Of a stretch of 64,000 nt of DNA, positions 1 to 8,893 are shown one piece after another. How positions within the stretch are numbered: position 1 is the stretch's first letter; every line of letters begins with the position of its first letter. Both the position numbers and the translations under genes were made by a program. The stretch spans positions 213,522 through 277,521 of the forward strand of contig JAKVBU010000006.1 in NCBI GenBank assembly GCA_022446885.1, written 5' to 3'. This DNA is from Phycisphaerales bacterium (lineage in GTDB: Bacteria; Planctomycetota; Phycisphaerae; Phycisphaerales; SM1A02). The notes under the pieces were generated by a model. It saw nothing but the letters and a program-made list of their open reading frames with translations, had not been told where the DNA came from and searched no databases.

Positions 1-1599
1 AATCCGCACCGAACACCAATCGTGGCCGCACATGGCGCAGAAGTCGGTGTCTACGTCTAGGTCTTCATCGTGCAGCGCCCGAGCCGTGTCCGGATCGAAG
101 GCAAGATCGAAGTGCTTCTGCCAATTGAGCGCCGCTCTGGCCTTGGTGAGTTCATCATCGCGATCCCGCGAGCCAGGAATGCCCAGTGCGATGTCGGCTG
201 CATGAGCCGCGATCTTGTAGGCGATGCAACCTTGTTTCACATCGTCTTTCTTGGGCAGCCCGAGATGTTCCTTGGGCGTGACGTAGCAGAGCATCGCCGC
301 GCCATGCCAAGCGGCATTGGTCGCACCGATACAACTGGTGATGTGGTCGTACCCGGGGAAGATGTCGGTGACCAATGGGCCAAGGACATAGAAGGGTGCG
401 CCGTGACATCGACGCCGCTGCAACTTCATGTTGAACTCGATCTGATCAAGCGGCACATGCCCCGGCCCTTCCACCATCACCTGCACACCATGTCGCCAAG
501 CCCGCTCGGTGAGTTCGCCGATCACTTCGAGTTCACCCAACTGAGCTTGATCGGTGGCATCAGCGAGCCCGCCAGGTCGGAGCCCGTCGCCGATGCTGAA
601 ACTCACGTCATGCTGCCGCAGGATCTCACAGATGTCATCCCAACACTCATAGGTGGGGTTCTCCTGCTCGTGGTGCAGCATCCACTTGGCCAGCAGCGAT
701 CCGCCGCGTGAGACCACGCCGATGAGACGATCTCGGATCAGCGGAATGTGGGCACGCTTGAGACCGGCGTGGACGGTCATGTAGTCAACGCCCTGACGGG
801 CCTGATGCTCGATGCACTTGAGGATCCACTCGCGGTCGAGGTCTTCCAACTTGCGATCGATGATCATCGAGTAGATGGGCACCGTGCCGATGGGAAGCGT
901 CGAAGCTTCGATAATCGCTTCTCTGCACGCGTCCAGATCGCCGCCGGTAGAGAGGTCCATGACGGTGTCGGCCCCCCACCGATCGGCCCATTGGAGTTTC
1001 TCGACTTCTTCGTCGGTGCCGCTACTCACGGGCGATGCGCCCATGTTCGCGTTGACCTTAGTTCTGCTGGCACGGCCGATTGCCATCGGATCGAGTGCCC
1101 CCGCCAGGTGGTGAATATTGGCAGGAATGATGAGCCGCCCCGCTGCAATCTCATCGCGAACCTGCTCAGGGGTGAGGTGCCCCTCACGCTGGGCGACTCG
1201 CCGCATGGCCTCGGTGATCGTGCCCAGCCGAGCATGCTCCAATTGCGTGACCGGCTCGAAGCCATCGGGGGCCACGGCCCGCACAGGTGCGGTGCCCTGA
1301 TTGTGCCCCATGCATCCTTCACTGGCATCACAGGGCTCGACCCTCCATCCCTCGGGAAGGAAGTCCCAAGCCGTGCGAGTGCTCGGTGGTGGCATGCCTG
1401 GTGTGTCCGGGCTCGCGTACATGTACGGGCCACCGACATCGGCGGCTCGAGCAAATGAGCCCGGCGTGGTCCCCTGCCCCTCGGTCGAGGGGTCTGTCGC
1501 CCCGTGCATTGGCAGCGCCGCAGCGAATCCATCGCTGGTGGCGCGTGTGATGTCGATATCGCTGGGGTCGCTCGGAGCGGTTAAAGGTGGCTTGATCAT
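1..1599 (-). CDS. thiC: Phosphomethylpyrimidine synthase ThiC (3' end outside window)
   Basis: ThiC is a radical-SAM enzyme that converts aminoimidazole ribotide into the HMP-P pyrimidine half of thiamine. I read the frame by hand because its stop lies beyond base 1: 533 codons from the ATG at 1599. Recognisable ThiC blocks include [65 protein letters not shown] and [18 protein letters not shown]. The C-terminal CX2CX4C cluster ligands appear as [10 protein letters not shown] a few codons before the window edge, so nearly the whole enzyme is present. The start lies about 50 bases downstream of a TPP riboswitch, which fits feedback control by thiamine pyrophosphate. It is divergent from a ThiF/MoeB-like gene. 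Confidence 0.95.
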   Translation of the reverse strand, partial: MIKPPLTAPSDPSDIDITRATSDGFAAALPMHGATDPSTEGQGTTPGSFARAADVGGPYMYASPDTPGMPPPSTRTAWDFLPEGWRVEPCDASEGCMGHNQGTAPVRAVAPDGFEPVTQLEHARLGTITEAMRRVAQREGHLTPEQVRDEIAAGRLIIPANIHHLAGALDPMAIGRASRTKVNANMGASPVSSGTDEEVEKLQWADRWGADTVMDLSTGGDLDACREAIIEASTLPIGTVPIYSMIIDRKLEDLDREWILKCIEHQARQGVDYMTVHAGLKRAHIPLIRDRLIGVVSRGGSLLAKWMLHHEQENPTYECWDDICEILRQHDVSFSIGDGLRPGGLADATDQAQLGELEVIGELTERAWRHGVQVMVEGPGHVPLDQIEFNMKLQRRRCHGAPFYVLGPLVTDIFPGYDHITSCIGATNAAWHGAAMLCYVTPKEHLGLPKKDDVKQGCIAYKIAAHAADIALGIPGSRDRDDELTKARAALNWQKHFDLAFDPDTARALHDEDLDVDTDFCAMCGHDWCSVRI

Positions 1600-1649
1600 G
1601 GGGCCGCAATCGCCTTGACAGGGCGGAGTGGAGCCGTGCGATCGCGTCG

Positions 1650-1732
1650 CGTGCCTTCCCTCCGCCGGTATGAACCGGATCAGGTGCGACGGGTGCGTCT
1701 CAGCCCCTCGACTTTGAGGGGCGCCCCGAGGC
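1650..1732 (-). promoter_or_regulatory. TPP riboswitch (THI element) upstream of thiC
   Basis: Read on the minus strand, this stretch has the conserved TPP-aptamer signatures in order: a GGGGCGCCCC arm, GGGGCTGAGA, the ACCCG strand, then ACCTGATCCGGTTCATACC followed by GGCGGAGGGAAGG. These are the CUGAGA pyrimidine-sensing core and the pyrophosphate-sensing helix. The aptamer ends about 50 bases before the thiC start, so control of translation or of attenuation are both possible. No obvious expression-platform terminator was resolved. Confidence 0.93.
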
Positions 1733-1768
1733 CCGGGGATCCTACCTGAAAAGGGCCCAGCCACTTTC

Positions 1769-1774
1769 TAGGCT
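1769..1774 (+). promoter_or_regulatory. Putative -10 element (TAGGCT) of thiF
   Basis: TAGGCT ends 6 bases before the GTG at 1781, a spacing that would put the transcript start at or next to the start codon. It belongs to a recurring set of TANNNT hexamers at this distance. No SD-like sequence precedes the gene. Confidence 0.45.
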
Positions 1775-1780
1775 TTGGGC

Positions 1781-2827
1781 GTGTCCAGATACCACCGTCA
1801 GATGCTGCTCGACGACATTGGCCCCGAAGGCCAGCAGGCCATTGGTCAGGCCCGGGTGCTGATTGTCGGGCTGGGGGCGCTCGGCTGCGGTGTAGCCGAC
1901 TGGTTGGCCCGCGCGGGCGTGGGCCACCTCCGGATCGCCGACCGTGACATCGTCGAGCACACCAATCTCCAGCGGCAGGTGCTGTATTGCCACGCGGATG
2001 CTCAAGACAGCCGGCCCAAGGCAATTGCCGCCGCACGTCGTCTGACCGAAGTGAATCCCGACATTGAAGTCGATCCCCACGTGACCGACGTCACTGCAGC
2101 CACGGTCGAGTCACTTGCTGCAGGCTGTGATCTGATCATTGACGGTCTGGACAATCTGGACACCCGCTACCTGATCAACGACTTGTGTGTCCGTGAGGGG
2201 CTTCCGTGGATCTATGGCGGGGCGGTCGGCACGGGGGGGCTTGTGATGCCCTTGCTGGGGCCACATTGCGGCGGCCGCATTCGCTGGGACACCCCCACCG
2301 GCTGCTTGCGCTGTGTCTTCCCTGACCCGCCCCCACCGGGCACACTGCCGACCTGCGACACAGCCGGTGTCCTTGGCCCGGCGGTGGGCGCCGTCACTTC
2401 GCATCAAGCAGCGCTGGCAATGTCGATTCTGGTTGGCCGAACAGGTGATGCCCTTGATCGCACCATGCACGCCATTGATCCCTGGAGCGGTGAGTCAAGG
2501 CGTATGGCGCTGCCCGGGCCGCGCGACGCTTGCCCTTGCTGCAGTGGCGGCACGTTTGACTGGCTGGAAGGCGGCCGAGGCGATCACGCCACTGTGCTCT
2601 GTGGCCGCGGGGCGGTGCAGGTGCACCCCCCTACGCCCGGAACAATCGATCTTGCTCTGCTGGCCGATCGACTTCAGAGCCATGGGCAGATTCAGCACGA
2701 TGAGCACGTGCTGCGATGCACGCTTCCCGACGACATCAGCCTGACGGTCTTTGCAGACGGTCGAGCGTTGATCTCAACTGACGATACGGCCGTGGCCCGA
2801 ACGCTCTACGACCGGTACATCGGCTGA
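1781..2827 (+). CDS. thiF: ThiF/MoeB/HesA-family E1-like adenylyltransferase
   Basis: This enzyme family adenylates the C-terminal glycine of ThiS or MoaD for sulfur transfer. The protein begins SRYHRQMLLDDIG, typical of the family. The nucleotide-binding GLGALG lies at about residues 30-35, followed by the RxDxD-like stretch IADRDIVEHTNLQRQVLY. Zinc-binding cysteine pairs are seen as CLRC and CPCC, and the candidate catalytic cysteine sits in TCDTAGVLGP. About 80 residues beyond the second pair form an extra C-terminal domain. GTG 1781 is chosen because translation then begins at the conserved SRYHRQ, and a -10-like TAGGCT ends 6 bases upstream. Divergence from riboswitch-controlled thiC favours a thiamine role (ThiF), but MoeB specificity cannot be excluded. 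Confidence 0.85.
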   Translation: MSRYHRQMLLDDIGPEGQQAIGQARVLIVGLGALGCGVADWLARAGVGHLRIADRDIVEHTNLQRQVLYCHADAQDSRPKAIAAARRLTEVNPDIEVDPHVTDVTAATVESLAAGCDLIIDGLDNLDTRYLINDLCVREGLPWIYGGAVGTGGLVMPLLGPHCGGRIRWDTPTGCLRCVFPDPPPPGTLPTCDTAGVLGPAVGAVTSHQAALAMSILVGRTGDALDRTMHAIDPWSGESRRMALPGPRDACPCCSGGTFDWLEGGRGDHATVLCGRGAVQVHPPTPGTIDLALLADRLQSHGQIQHDEHVLRCTLPDDISLTVFADGRALISTDDTAVARTLYDRYIG

Positions 2828-2833
2828 TCTGAC

Positions 2834-3583
2834 ATGACCCGGAGCCTGAACGTGAATGACGTCCTCGACCTGATGCTTGCCCATCGCTCCATTCGGGCGT
2901 ACACCGACGAGCCTGTCCCCCAAGATCACATCAAGGCGGCGGTCGCGGCAGGGCAAAAGGCCGCCACCAGCAGCAATATCCAAACCTACAGCCTCGTCCA
3001 CGTGACAGACCCGGCTATGCGAGAGGCCTTCATTGAGATCAGCGGAGGACAAGAGAAGGTGCGCGACTGTGGAGCCTTCTTCGTGATGTGCGCCGACATG
3101 CGTCGTCACCGTCTGCTGGCCGATCGCTGCGGAGCCCCCTGCGAAGAGAACGTCGAGTCGTTCTTGCTCAGTGTGATAGACGCCTCACTCTTCGCCCAGA
3201 ACATGGCGTTGGCTTTCGAATCGCTGGGCTGGGGCACCTGCTTCATCGGCGGCATTCGCAACAACCTCAATGCTGTGCAAGACCTGCTGGATCTGCCCAT
3301 GAGCGTGTCGCCGCTCTTTGGCATGACGGTTGGCAAGCCGGCCGAGGATCCCTGGCCAAGGCCGAGATTCCCGGTGGACACGATCATGCAGGCAAATGGC
3401 GTGATGGATGATGAGGCGGTGCTTGCCCAATGCGACGCATATGACGATCTGATGAAGGACTACTACCTCAAACGCGGCGCCTCCGGTCGCACCTGGTGCG
3501 GGCAAATGGAGCGGTTCTTCGAGCAGCCAAAGCGGCCGCATCTGCGGGCTTTCTTCGAATCCAAGGGCGTTCGCTGGCGGTAG
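2834..3583 (+). CDS. NfsA-like FMN-dependent nitroreductase
   Basis: A 249-aa nitroreductase-fold protein of the NADPH-dependent NfsA/flavin reductase type. HRSIRAYTDEPVP near the N-terminus and the SSNIQTYSLVHV region are the FMN-contacting segments of the family, and QNMALAFESLGWGTCFIGGI is the typical mid-domain helix and glycine turn. The C-terminal SGRTWCGQMERF tail is also seen in NfsA relatives. It starts 6 bases after the thiF-like stop, so the two are probably cotranscribed. The physiological substrate is unknown; quinone or flavin reduction is likely, and there is no direct evidence for a thiamine role. Confidence 0.85.
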   Translation: MTRSLNVNDVLDLMLAHRSIRAYTDEPVPQDHIKAAVAAGQKAATSSNIQTYSLVHVTDPAMREAFIEISGGQEKVRDCGAFFVMCADMRRHRLLADRCGAPCEENVESFLLSVIDASLFAQNMALAFESLGWGTCFIGGIRNNLNAVQDLLDLPMSVSPLFGMTVGKPAEDPWPRPRFPVDTIMQANGVMDDEAVLAQCDAYDDLMKDYYLKRGASGRTWCGQMERFFEQPKRPHLRAFFESKGVRWR

Positions 3584-3641
3584 ACGCACGGCAGCCGACA
3601 CGGCGGTAGGCTGGCAGGTCAGGAGATCGAGGAGACCCACC

Positions 3642-4934
3642 ATGCCAATCACCCGCCGCCGAATGCTCACCGCAACCGCTGGATCAATGCTGCTGCCTGC
3701 CGTGTCCTGGGGGCGAGTGCTGGGTTCGAACAACCGCCTGAACATGGCCGTGATCGGGACCGGCGGCATGGGCACTGGTCATCTCCGAGGACTGGTCAAC
3801 GACAAGGACAAAGAGAACATCGATGTGCTGGGCGTATGTGATGTCTATCGCCGTCGACTGAACGAGGCTCAACGCATCGCCAAGGTGCCCGACAGTGGCG
3901 CAGTGATGGAGTACGAGCGGATTCTCGACAACAAAGATGTCGATGCCGTGCTCATCGCCACACCTGATCACTGGCACACGAAGATGGCCATCGAGGCCAT
4001 GGAGGCGGGCAAGGATGTCTACGTTGAGAAGCCACTGTCGCACACCATCGAGCAGGCTCTGGCCTGTCGAGACGCCGTCAAGCGCACCGGCCGAACGCTG
4101 CAGGTGGGGCCACAGGGCACCAGTGACAGTCGCTTTTGGGCAGCTCGCGAGGCGATCAGAGATGGCCGAATCGGACCAGTCACCTGGAGTCAGGGGGCCT
4201 ACTGCCGCAACTCCAGAGGTGGCCAATTCAACTGGCCCATCCACCCCGGGTGTGGCCCGGAGAACGCCAAAGACTCAGATGACTACGTCTGGTGGGACAG
4301 ATGGCTCGGGCATGAGCACGGCCTCGCCCCGGAGATTCCCTGGAACGAAGATCACTTCTTCAGATTCCGCAAGTACCTGGCCTACAACGGCGGTCTGGCC
4401 ACCGATCTCATGTATCACCGACTGGCGCCACTGCTTCTGGCCATCGAAGGACACGACGGGGCCTACCCCAAGCGAGTGGTCGCCAGCGGCGGTCGATATC
4501 TGGAGAAGGACGAACGCGACATTCCCGACACCTTCTTCATGATGGTTGACTACCCCAGAGAACACACAGTCGTGCTCTCCAGCGTCATGACGAACGACGA
4601 CACATGGCCGTACATCATTCGTGGCCGCCATGCGACGATGGAGTTTGGGGACGGCATAGAGATGCACCAACAGCGCCCATGGGCGAGGGAATTCCGAGAA
4701 GCCAACGGTGACCTGTTGAATTCCGATGATCAAACCTCCTGCTCGATGCCCCGCGCTGGCCGACGATCGCACCGTGACAACTTCTTTGACGCGGTGCGCA
4801 ACGGCGCCACGCTCGCCTGCAACGTCGATCTGGGCTGCTCCACCATGGTTGCCATCAAAATGGGCGTAGACGCATGGCATCAGGACAAGGTGTTGCGATG
4901 GGACCCGGATACAGAGACGGTCGTCGCCTCCTGA
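3642..4934 (+). CDS. Tat-exported Gfo/Idh/MocA-family oxidoreductase
   Basis: A 430-aa NAD(P)-dependent sugar or polyol dehydrogenase-like protein. Residues 5-7 are RRR in TRRRMLTATAGSMLLP, a twin-arginine export signal typical of planctomycete members. The Rossmann motif VIGTGGMGTGH follows at about residue 37, and VEKPLSHT is the conserved EKP motif. The C-terminal half carries the acidic and aromatic residues usual in the planctomycete branch (DDYVWWDRWLG). A TAGGCT hexamer at 3607-3612 could be a -10 element, and purine-rich GAGGAG lies just upstream of the ATG, so this gene appears to have a leader with an SD. Substrate unknown. Confidence 0.88.
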   Translation: MPITRRRMLTATAGSMLLPAVSWGRVLGSNNRLNMAVIGTGGMGTGHLRGLVNDKDKENIDVLGVCDVYRRRLNEAQRIAKVPDSGAVMEYERILDNKDVDAVLIATPDHWHTKMAIEAMEAGKDVYVEKPLSHTIEQALACRDAVKRTGRTLQVGPQGTSDSRFWAAREAIRDGRIGPVTWSQGAYCRNSRGGQFNWPIHPGCGPENAKDSDDYVWWDRWLGHEHGLAPEIPWNEDHFFRFRKYLAYNGGLATDLMYHRLAPLLLAIEGHDGAYPKRVVASGGRYLEKDERDIPDTFFMMVDYPREHTVVLSSVMTNDDTWPYIIRGRHATMEFGDGIEMHQQRPWAREFREANGDLLNSDDQTSCSMPRAGRRSHRDNFFDAVRNGATLACNVDLGCSTMVAIKMGVDAWHQDKVLRWDPDTETVVAS

Positions 4935-4943
4935 CCCACGGGT

Positions 4944-5192
4944 TCAGACGACGGCGCGAACGGCCTCGGCCTCGCTCAATTGCTGAAACTTCGCGTCGCG
5001 GTCGGCCTCGTCCTGCACCTGAGCGGACACCTCGATGCTGCGCCAGCGGCCGCTGGAGCTGACATTTCCTGCCTTCACCGTGTGTTCACGATCACCGAAG
5101 ACCTCGGCAATCACAGCCCGGATGGCTTCGTCCTGCTCGCCAATGACACGAAACTGCCATTCGCACGGGTATTCGATCGTGGGTCGTTGCAT
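4944..5192 (-). CDS. DUF493/YbeD-like small protein
   Basis: An 82-aa protein, MQRPTIEYPCEWQFRVIG at the start, with EHTVKAGNVSSSGRWRSIEV and a C-terminal AEAVRAVV. It matches the fold pattern of the DUF493/YbeD family: FP.P...KVIG, a helix, then SS.G.Y.S... strands. The frame stays open upstream, but the family starts at this methionine. A TACGCT hexamer at 5208-5213 on the minus strand lies 15 bases upstream. It is convergent with the Gfo/Idh gene. YbeD-type proteins may bind small ligands or lipoyl-related partners; the function here is unknown. Confidence 0.8.
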   Translation of the reverse strand: MQRPTIEYPCEWQFRVIGEQDEAIRAVIAEVFGDREHTVKAGNVSSSGRWRSIEVSAQVQDEADRDAKFQQLSEAEAVRAVV

Positions 5193-5370
5193 GATCTGAG
5201 GGGGCCCAGCGTACCGATTCTGCCTTCTGGACGGGCGGCGCAGGCTGCCTGATCCGGTGGTCGGTGGACAACTTCCTGCACCTGAGACCGGCGGTATCCT
5301 TGGCCCTGGCGCGTTCGTGGGGAGCGCCACTCGATCGACCCATTGCGAACTGAACGCAGGAGGATATGAC

Positions 5371-8300
5371 ATGCGGACCCTGATCAAGATCGCCGCGATC
5401 GGATCGCTCGGCATCGCCACGCTGGCATTGGCGCTCGACAGCGCCCAGGCCGAGCGGCAAGCCGTCGACCCAACCATCGCAGCCCCTTCCGGAAGTGGTG
5501 GAAGTCACGGCGACTTCCCATCATTCGACAGCGTGAGCCGCGGCTACAGCGAGGTGATCTCCAACCTCGATGGCAAGCCCGGCATGTACACGTTGTTCGT
5601 CGACAAGAAGAACAACAAGGTGCTCGCCGAACTCCCACGGAATTTCGGCAGACAGAATGTATTCGTCGCATACACCGTCTCGGGCGGCGTCGGTCAGGCC
5701 GGCGTTCAGACTGGCGACCTGTATGGCCGCTGGGAGCGCATCGGCAAGAGACTGGCGTTGATCGAACCGAACTTCGACACGCGAACAACTGGCGACTCAC
5801 AGAGCCGGGCTGGTCACAAGCGGGTGTTCACCGACCGTGTGATTCTCGACGTCCCGATTCTGGCAAACGGCCCCAAGGGTGGTCCGGTCATCAGCCTCAG
5901 TGACCTGTTCGGCAAGAGCTCCGGCAACTTCTTTGGTGGTGCCACCGCTGGGGCCAACACCAGGCTCATGACCGTCGAGAAGGCAAAGTCGTTCCCCAAG
6001 AACGTGGAACTCGCCTTCAAGATGCCCTTGCGCGGCGGCAAGTTCGGCGAAATCGCCTACTCCATCGCCGAGATCCCGGAGAACACCGGCTACCGGCCCC
6101 GCAAGGCCGATGAGCGCGTGGGCTACTTCACCACCGCCCACATGGACATCGGCGACGCAGCCAGCGATGAACCTTGGGTGCGGTACATCAACCGCTGGGA
6201 CGTGCAGAAGGCCGATCCCAAGCTGAAACTGAGCCCTCCCAAGCAGCCCATCGTGTTCTACATCGAACACACGACGCCGGTGCGATACCGCCGCTGGGTG
6301 CGAGACGGCATTCTCGAGTGGAACAAGGCATTCGAGAAGATCGGCATCGTCAATGCCATCGAGGTCTACCAGCAGGATGAAGCAACCGGCGCCCACATGG
6401 ACAAGGATCCCGAGGACGCCCGCTATGACTTCGTGCTCTGGACCAACTCGAACATGGGCTTCGCCATCGGCCCCAGCCGTGTGCACCCCAAGACGGGCCA
6501 GATTCTCGACGCCGACATCGTCATGGACGAGGGCTTCGTCACCTCCTGGGCCACCACCTGGGACAAGCTGATCCCCGAGATGGCAATGGAAGGCATGGGC
6601 CCAGCCGTGCTCGAGTGGCTCGAGCAGAATCCCGGTTGGGACCCACGGGTGGCTCTGGCCGACAGCACAGATCGCCCGGCGATCCTGCGTGAGCTTCAAC
6701 TTCGAGCTGCCAAGCGAGCCTCCGGCGAATTGCCCGGGCACGGCGAGACCGCCGTCAGCACTGACCTTCTTGGTGATGAACATCTCGACGGGCTGGTTGG
6801 TCGCCGCAGTCAGGTCAACGGCAACTGCCGCCATGCCGCCATCAAAGCGCTCGACGTGGCGATGATGCGTATTGCGCCTGAGATTCTCATGAACGTCGAT
6901 GTGCCCAAGCCCAAGGCCATTCGCAAGGATGACCCCATCACGGGCACGTGGCTTGGCACCATCGTCATGACCGGCCCCGAAGGCGCGATTCCCGCAATGG
7001 AGATTTCGCTGGTGCTTGAGATGGACGAGTCCAACTACGTGTCGGGCAGTGTCTTCCTCGGGCCCATGGGTGATGTTCAGGTGGCCGGCAAGTGGGATGC
7101 CCAAGCAGGCGAACTCACGCTCGAGCCGGTTGACGAAGAGCAGGCAAGCGAAGAGCCGCTCATTCTCAAGATCGCCGACGGCCAGATGACCGGTTCCATG
7201 GAAGCCGAGCAGTTCTCGATGCGAATCGAGGCCACACGCGAAGCTGCCGTCGAAGATGCGCCCATCGAGGAGACCCAACTCGTCGAAGCAACTGACGAAG
7301 CGCCCGCCGACGCCCCCGAGGCCGAGGAGACGCTCGAGGAAGAGCTCACCGAAGAGGAGGTCGTCGCCGAGGCTGATGCCGAGGAGGAGGCCCCCGCATC
7401 CGCTCGTGCCGAAATCAAGGGTGAGCAGATGATTGACGGTGTGCCGGAGCGATTCATCGGCCCGATGCTCCGTGAAGTGATCATGCACGAAGTCGGGCAC
7501 ACGCTTGGCCTGCGTCACAACTTCAAGGGCAGCACCATCTACACCCTCGAAGAGATCAACTCGGAAGACCACAAGGGCATCGCACAAAGCGGCTCCGTGA
7601 TGGACTATCTCCCGACGAACATCAACTTCGAATTGGGTGAGACGCAGGGCGACTGGACCACCGTCACACTTGGCCCCTATGACTATTGGGCCATCGAGTA
7701 CGGCTACGGTTTCGGGAAGCCCGAGAAAGTGCTGGAGCGCGTCAACGAGCCACTGCTCGTGTATGCAACCGACGAGGACACATCGGGCCCCGACCCGCGT
7801 GCTCGCCGATTCGACCACGGCAAGAACCCCCTCAATTACGCCCAGTCGCAGATCAAGCTGATGCAGCACCTGCGTTCAAAGATCCTCACCGACATGGTCG
7901 AGGATGGAGAAAGCTGGGCCAAGGCCCGTGAGGCCTATGAGATGTCATTGGGCAAGCAGGCCCAGGCCATCTCGATCGCATCCAACTGGATCGGTGGTTC
8001 CTACCTGAGCCGCAACAAGAAGGGTGACCCGGGTGAAGTTGACCCGGTGCAGCCGATTGAAGCAGAGCAGCAGCGGCGTGCATTGAATCTGGTCATCAAC
8101 TACTCCATGCCCGACGAGGCCTATGGACTGACTCCAGAGCTGCTCCGGAAGATGACCCTCGACAAGTGGTACGACGGCGGCGGCATGCGGAACATCTCAC
8201 GCGATGAAACGTTCCCCGTGCACGATCGCATCGCCGGCATGCAGTCGGTTGCTCTGACGCAGGTGCTCAACCCACAGACGCTGGGCCGCATCTACGACAA

Positions 8301-8736
8301 CGAGTTCCGAGCCAAGGCCGACGAGGACGTACTCACGGTGCCAGAGACCATGGGTATGGTTCGCGACGCCGCGTGGACGGAATTGGGCAACACGCCCGAA
8401 GCCGACTGCTCGGATCGAAGCCCGTACATCACCAGCCTCCGGCGCAATCTGCAGCGATCGCACCTCGATCGTCTGATTGCCCTGAGCATGCCCGGCAATG
8501 GATTCGGATCGGCATCGACGCCGGTGTCGAACCTCAGTCGCATGCAACTGCGTGATCTGCAGACCCAGATTGATCTGGTCCTGCAGCGTGACGGCCGACG
8601 GATGGACGCCTACTCACGAGCGCACTTGGCCGAGGCCAGTTCGCTCATCGGTCGAGCGCTCGATGCTCAAATCACCACGACCGCCGGCAGCGGCGGTGGA
8701 GGTCGGAGAGGTCGATTCGGTCACGTCTCTGAGTGA
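5371..8736 (+). CDS. Secreted zinc-dependent metalloprotease (DUF5117/DUF4953 type) with inserted domain
   Basis: A 1121-aa protein with signal peptide MRTLIKIAAIGSLGIATLAL ending near AQA. AGGAGG lies 8 bases before this ATG, which decides the start. The N-terminal region (YTLFVDKKNNKVLAELP, DLYGRWERIGKRLALIEPNF) matches the DUF5117-containing zinc metalloprotease family. HEVGHTLGLRH at residues 709-719 is an HExxHxxGxxH metzincin zinc site, and SVMDY about 25 residues later is a plausible Met-turn. Between about residues 520 and 690, just before the zinc site, sits an extra beta-rich domain (GTWLGTIVMTGPEG... GSVFLGPMGDVQVAGKW) followed by an Asp/Glu/Ala-rich linker. The C-terminal domain follows. 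A terminator-like hairpin lies downstream. Substrate unknown. Confidence 0.88.
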   Translation: MRTLIKIAAIGSLGIATLALALDSAQAERQAVDPTIAAPSGSGGSHGDFPSFDSVSRGYSEVISNLDGKPGMYTLFVDKKNNKVLAELPRNFGRQNVFVAYTVSGGVGQAGVQTGDLYGRWERIGKRLALIEPNFDTRTTGDSQSRAGHKRVFTDRVILDVPILANGPKGGPVISLSDLFGKSSGNFFGGATAGANTRLMTVEKAKSFPKNVELAFKMPLRGGKFGEIAYSIAEIPENTGYRPRKADERVGYFTTAHMDIGDAASDEPWVRYINRWDVQKADPKLKLSPPKQPIVFYIEHTTPVRYRRWVRDGILEWNKAFEKIGIVNAIEVYQQDEATGAHMDKDPEDARYDFVLWTNSNMGFAIGPSRVHPKTGQILDADIVMDEGFVTSWATTWDKLIPEMAMEGMGPAVLEWLEQNPGWDPRVALADSTDRPAILRELQLRAAKRASGELPGHGETAVSTDLLGDEHLDGLVGRRSQVNGNCRHAAIKALDVAMMRIAPEILMNVDVPKPKAIRKDDPITGTWLGTIVMTGPEGAIPAMEISLVLEMDESNYVSGSVFLGPMGDVQVAGKWDAQAGELTLEPVDEEQASEEPLILKIADGQMTGSMEAEQFSMRIEATREAAVEDAPIEETQLVEATDEAPADAPEAEETLEEELTEEEVVAEADAEEEAPASARAEIKGEQMIDGVPERFIGPMLREVIMHEVGHTLGLRHNFKGSTIYTLEEINSEDHKGIAQSGSVMDYLPTNINFELGETQGDWTTVTLGPYDYWAIEYGYGFGKPEKVLERVNEPLLVYATDEDTSGPDPRARRFDHGKNPLNYAQSQIKLMQHLRSKILTDMVEDGESWAKAREAYEMSLGKQAQAISIASNWIGGSYLSRNKKGDPGEVDPVQPIEAEQQRRALNLVINYSMPDEAYGLTPELLRKMTLDKWYDGGGMRNISRDETFPVHDRIAGMQSVALTQVLNPQTLGRIYDNEFRAKADEDVLTVPETMGMVRDAAWTELGNTPEADCSDRSPYITSLRRNLQRSHLDRLIALSMPGNGFGSASTPVSNLSRMQLRDLQTQIDLVLQRDGRRMDAYSRAHLAEASSLIGRALDAQITTTAGSGGGGRRGRFGHVSE

Positions 8737-8801
8737 CTCGACCAACTGAGGGCCCCTTCCGGGTGTCCCTGCCAAAATCCTCCTTGATGGAGGTCGATCG
8801 A

Positions 8802-8839
8802 CCGCAGGCCCGCCACAACGGTGGGCCTGCGGCGCTTTT
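8802..8839 (+). terminator. Rho-independent-like terminator after the metalloprotease
   Basis: A perfect 10-bp GC-rich stem, CCGCAGGCCC (8802-8811) paired with GGGCCTGCGG (8823-8832), with an 11-base loop, followed after three bases by TTTT. It sits 66 bases after the metalloprotease stop. Confidence 0.75.
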
Positions 8840-8878
8840 GCAGAAGTCGCAATCGCGTTCAGCGGCCACCGGAATCGC

Positions 8879-8884
8879 TACGCT
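8879..8884 (+). promoter_or_regulatory. Putative -10 element (TACGCT) of the M24 peptidase gene
   Basis: TACGCT ends 9 bases before the ATG at 8894 and only 3 bases before the alternative GTG at 8888. The ATG is therefore the better start if the message is leaderless. Confidence 0.4.
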
Positions 8885-8893
8885 TGAGTGCCT

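Noticed and set aside
7290..7410. Glu/Asp/Ala-rich repetitive codons in the metalloprotease
   Set aside because: A low-complexity acidic linker, not a DNA repeat or recombination site.
5797..7869. A 690-codon open frame on the minus strand inside the metalloprotease gene
   Set aside because: Its product has no recognisable motif, and the plus strand encodes a clear signal peptide and zinc site throughout. High GC with a biased third position explains long antisense frames.
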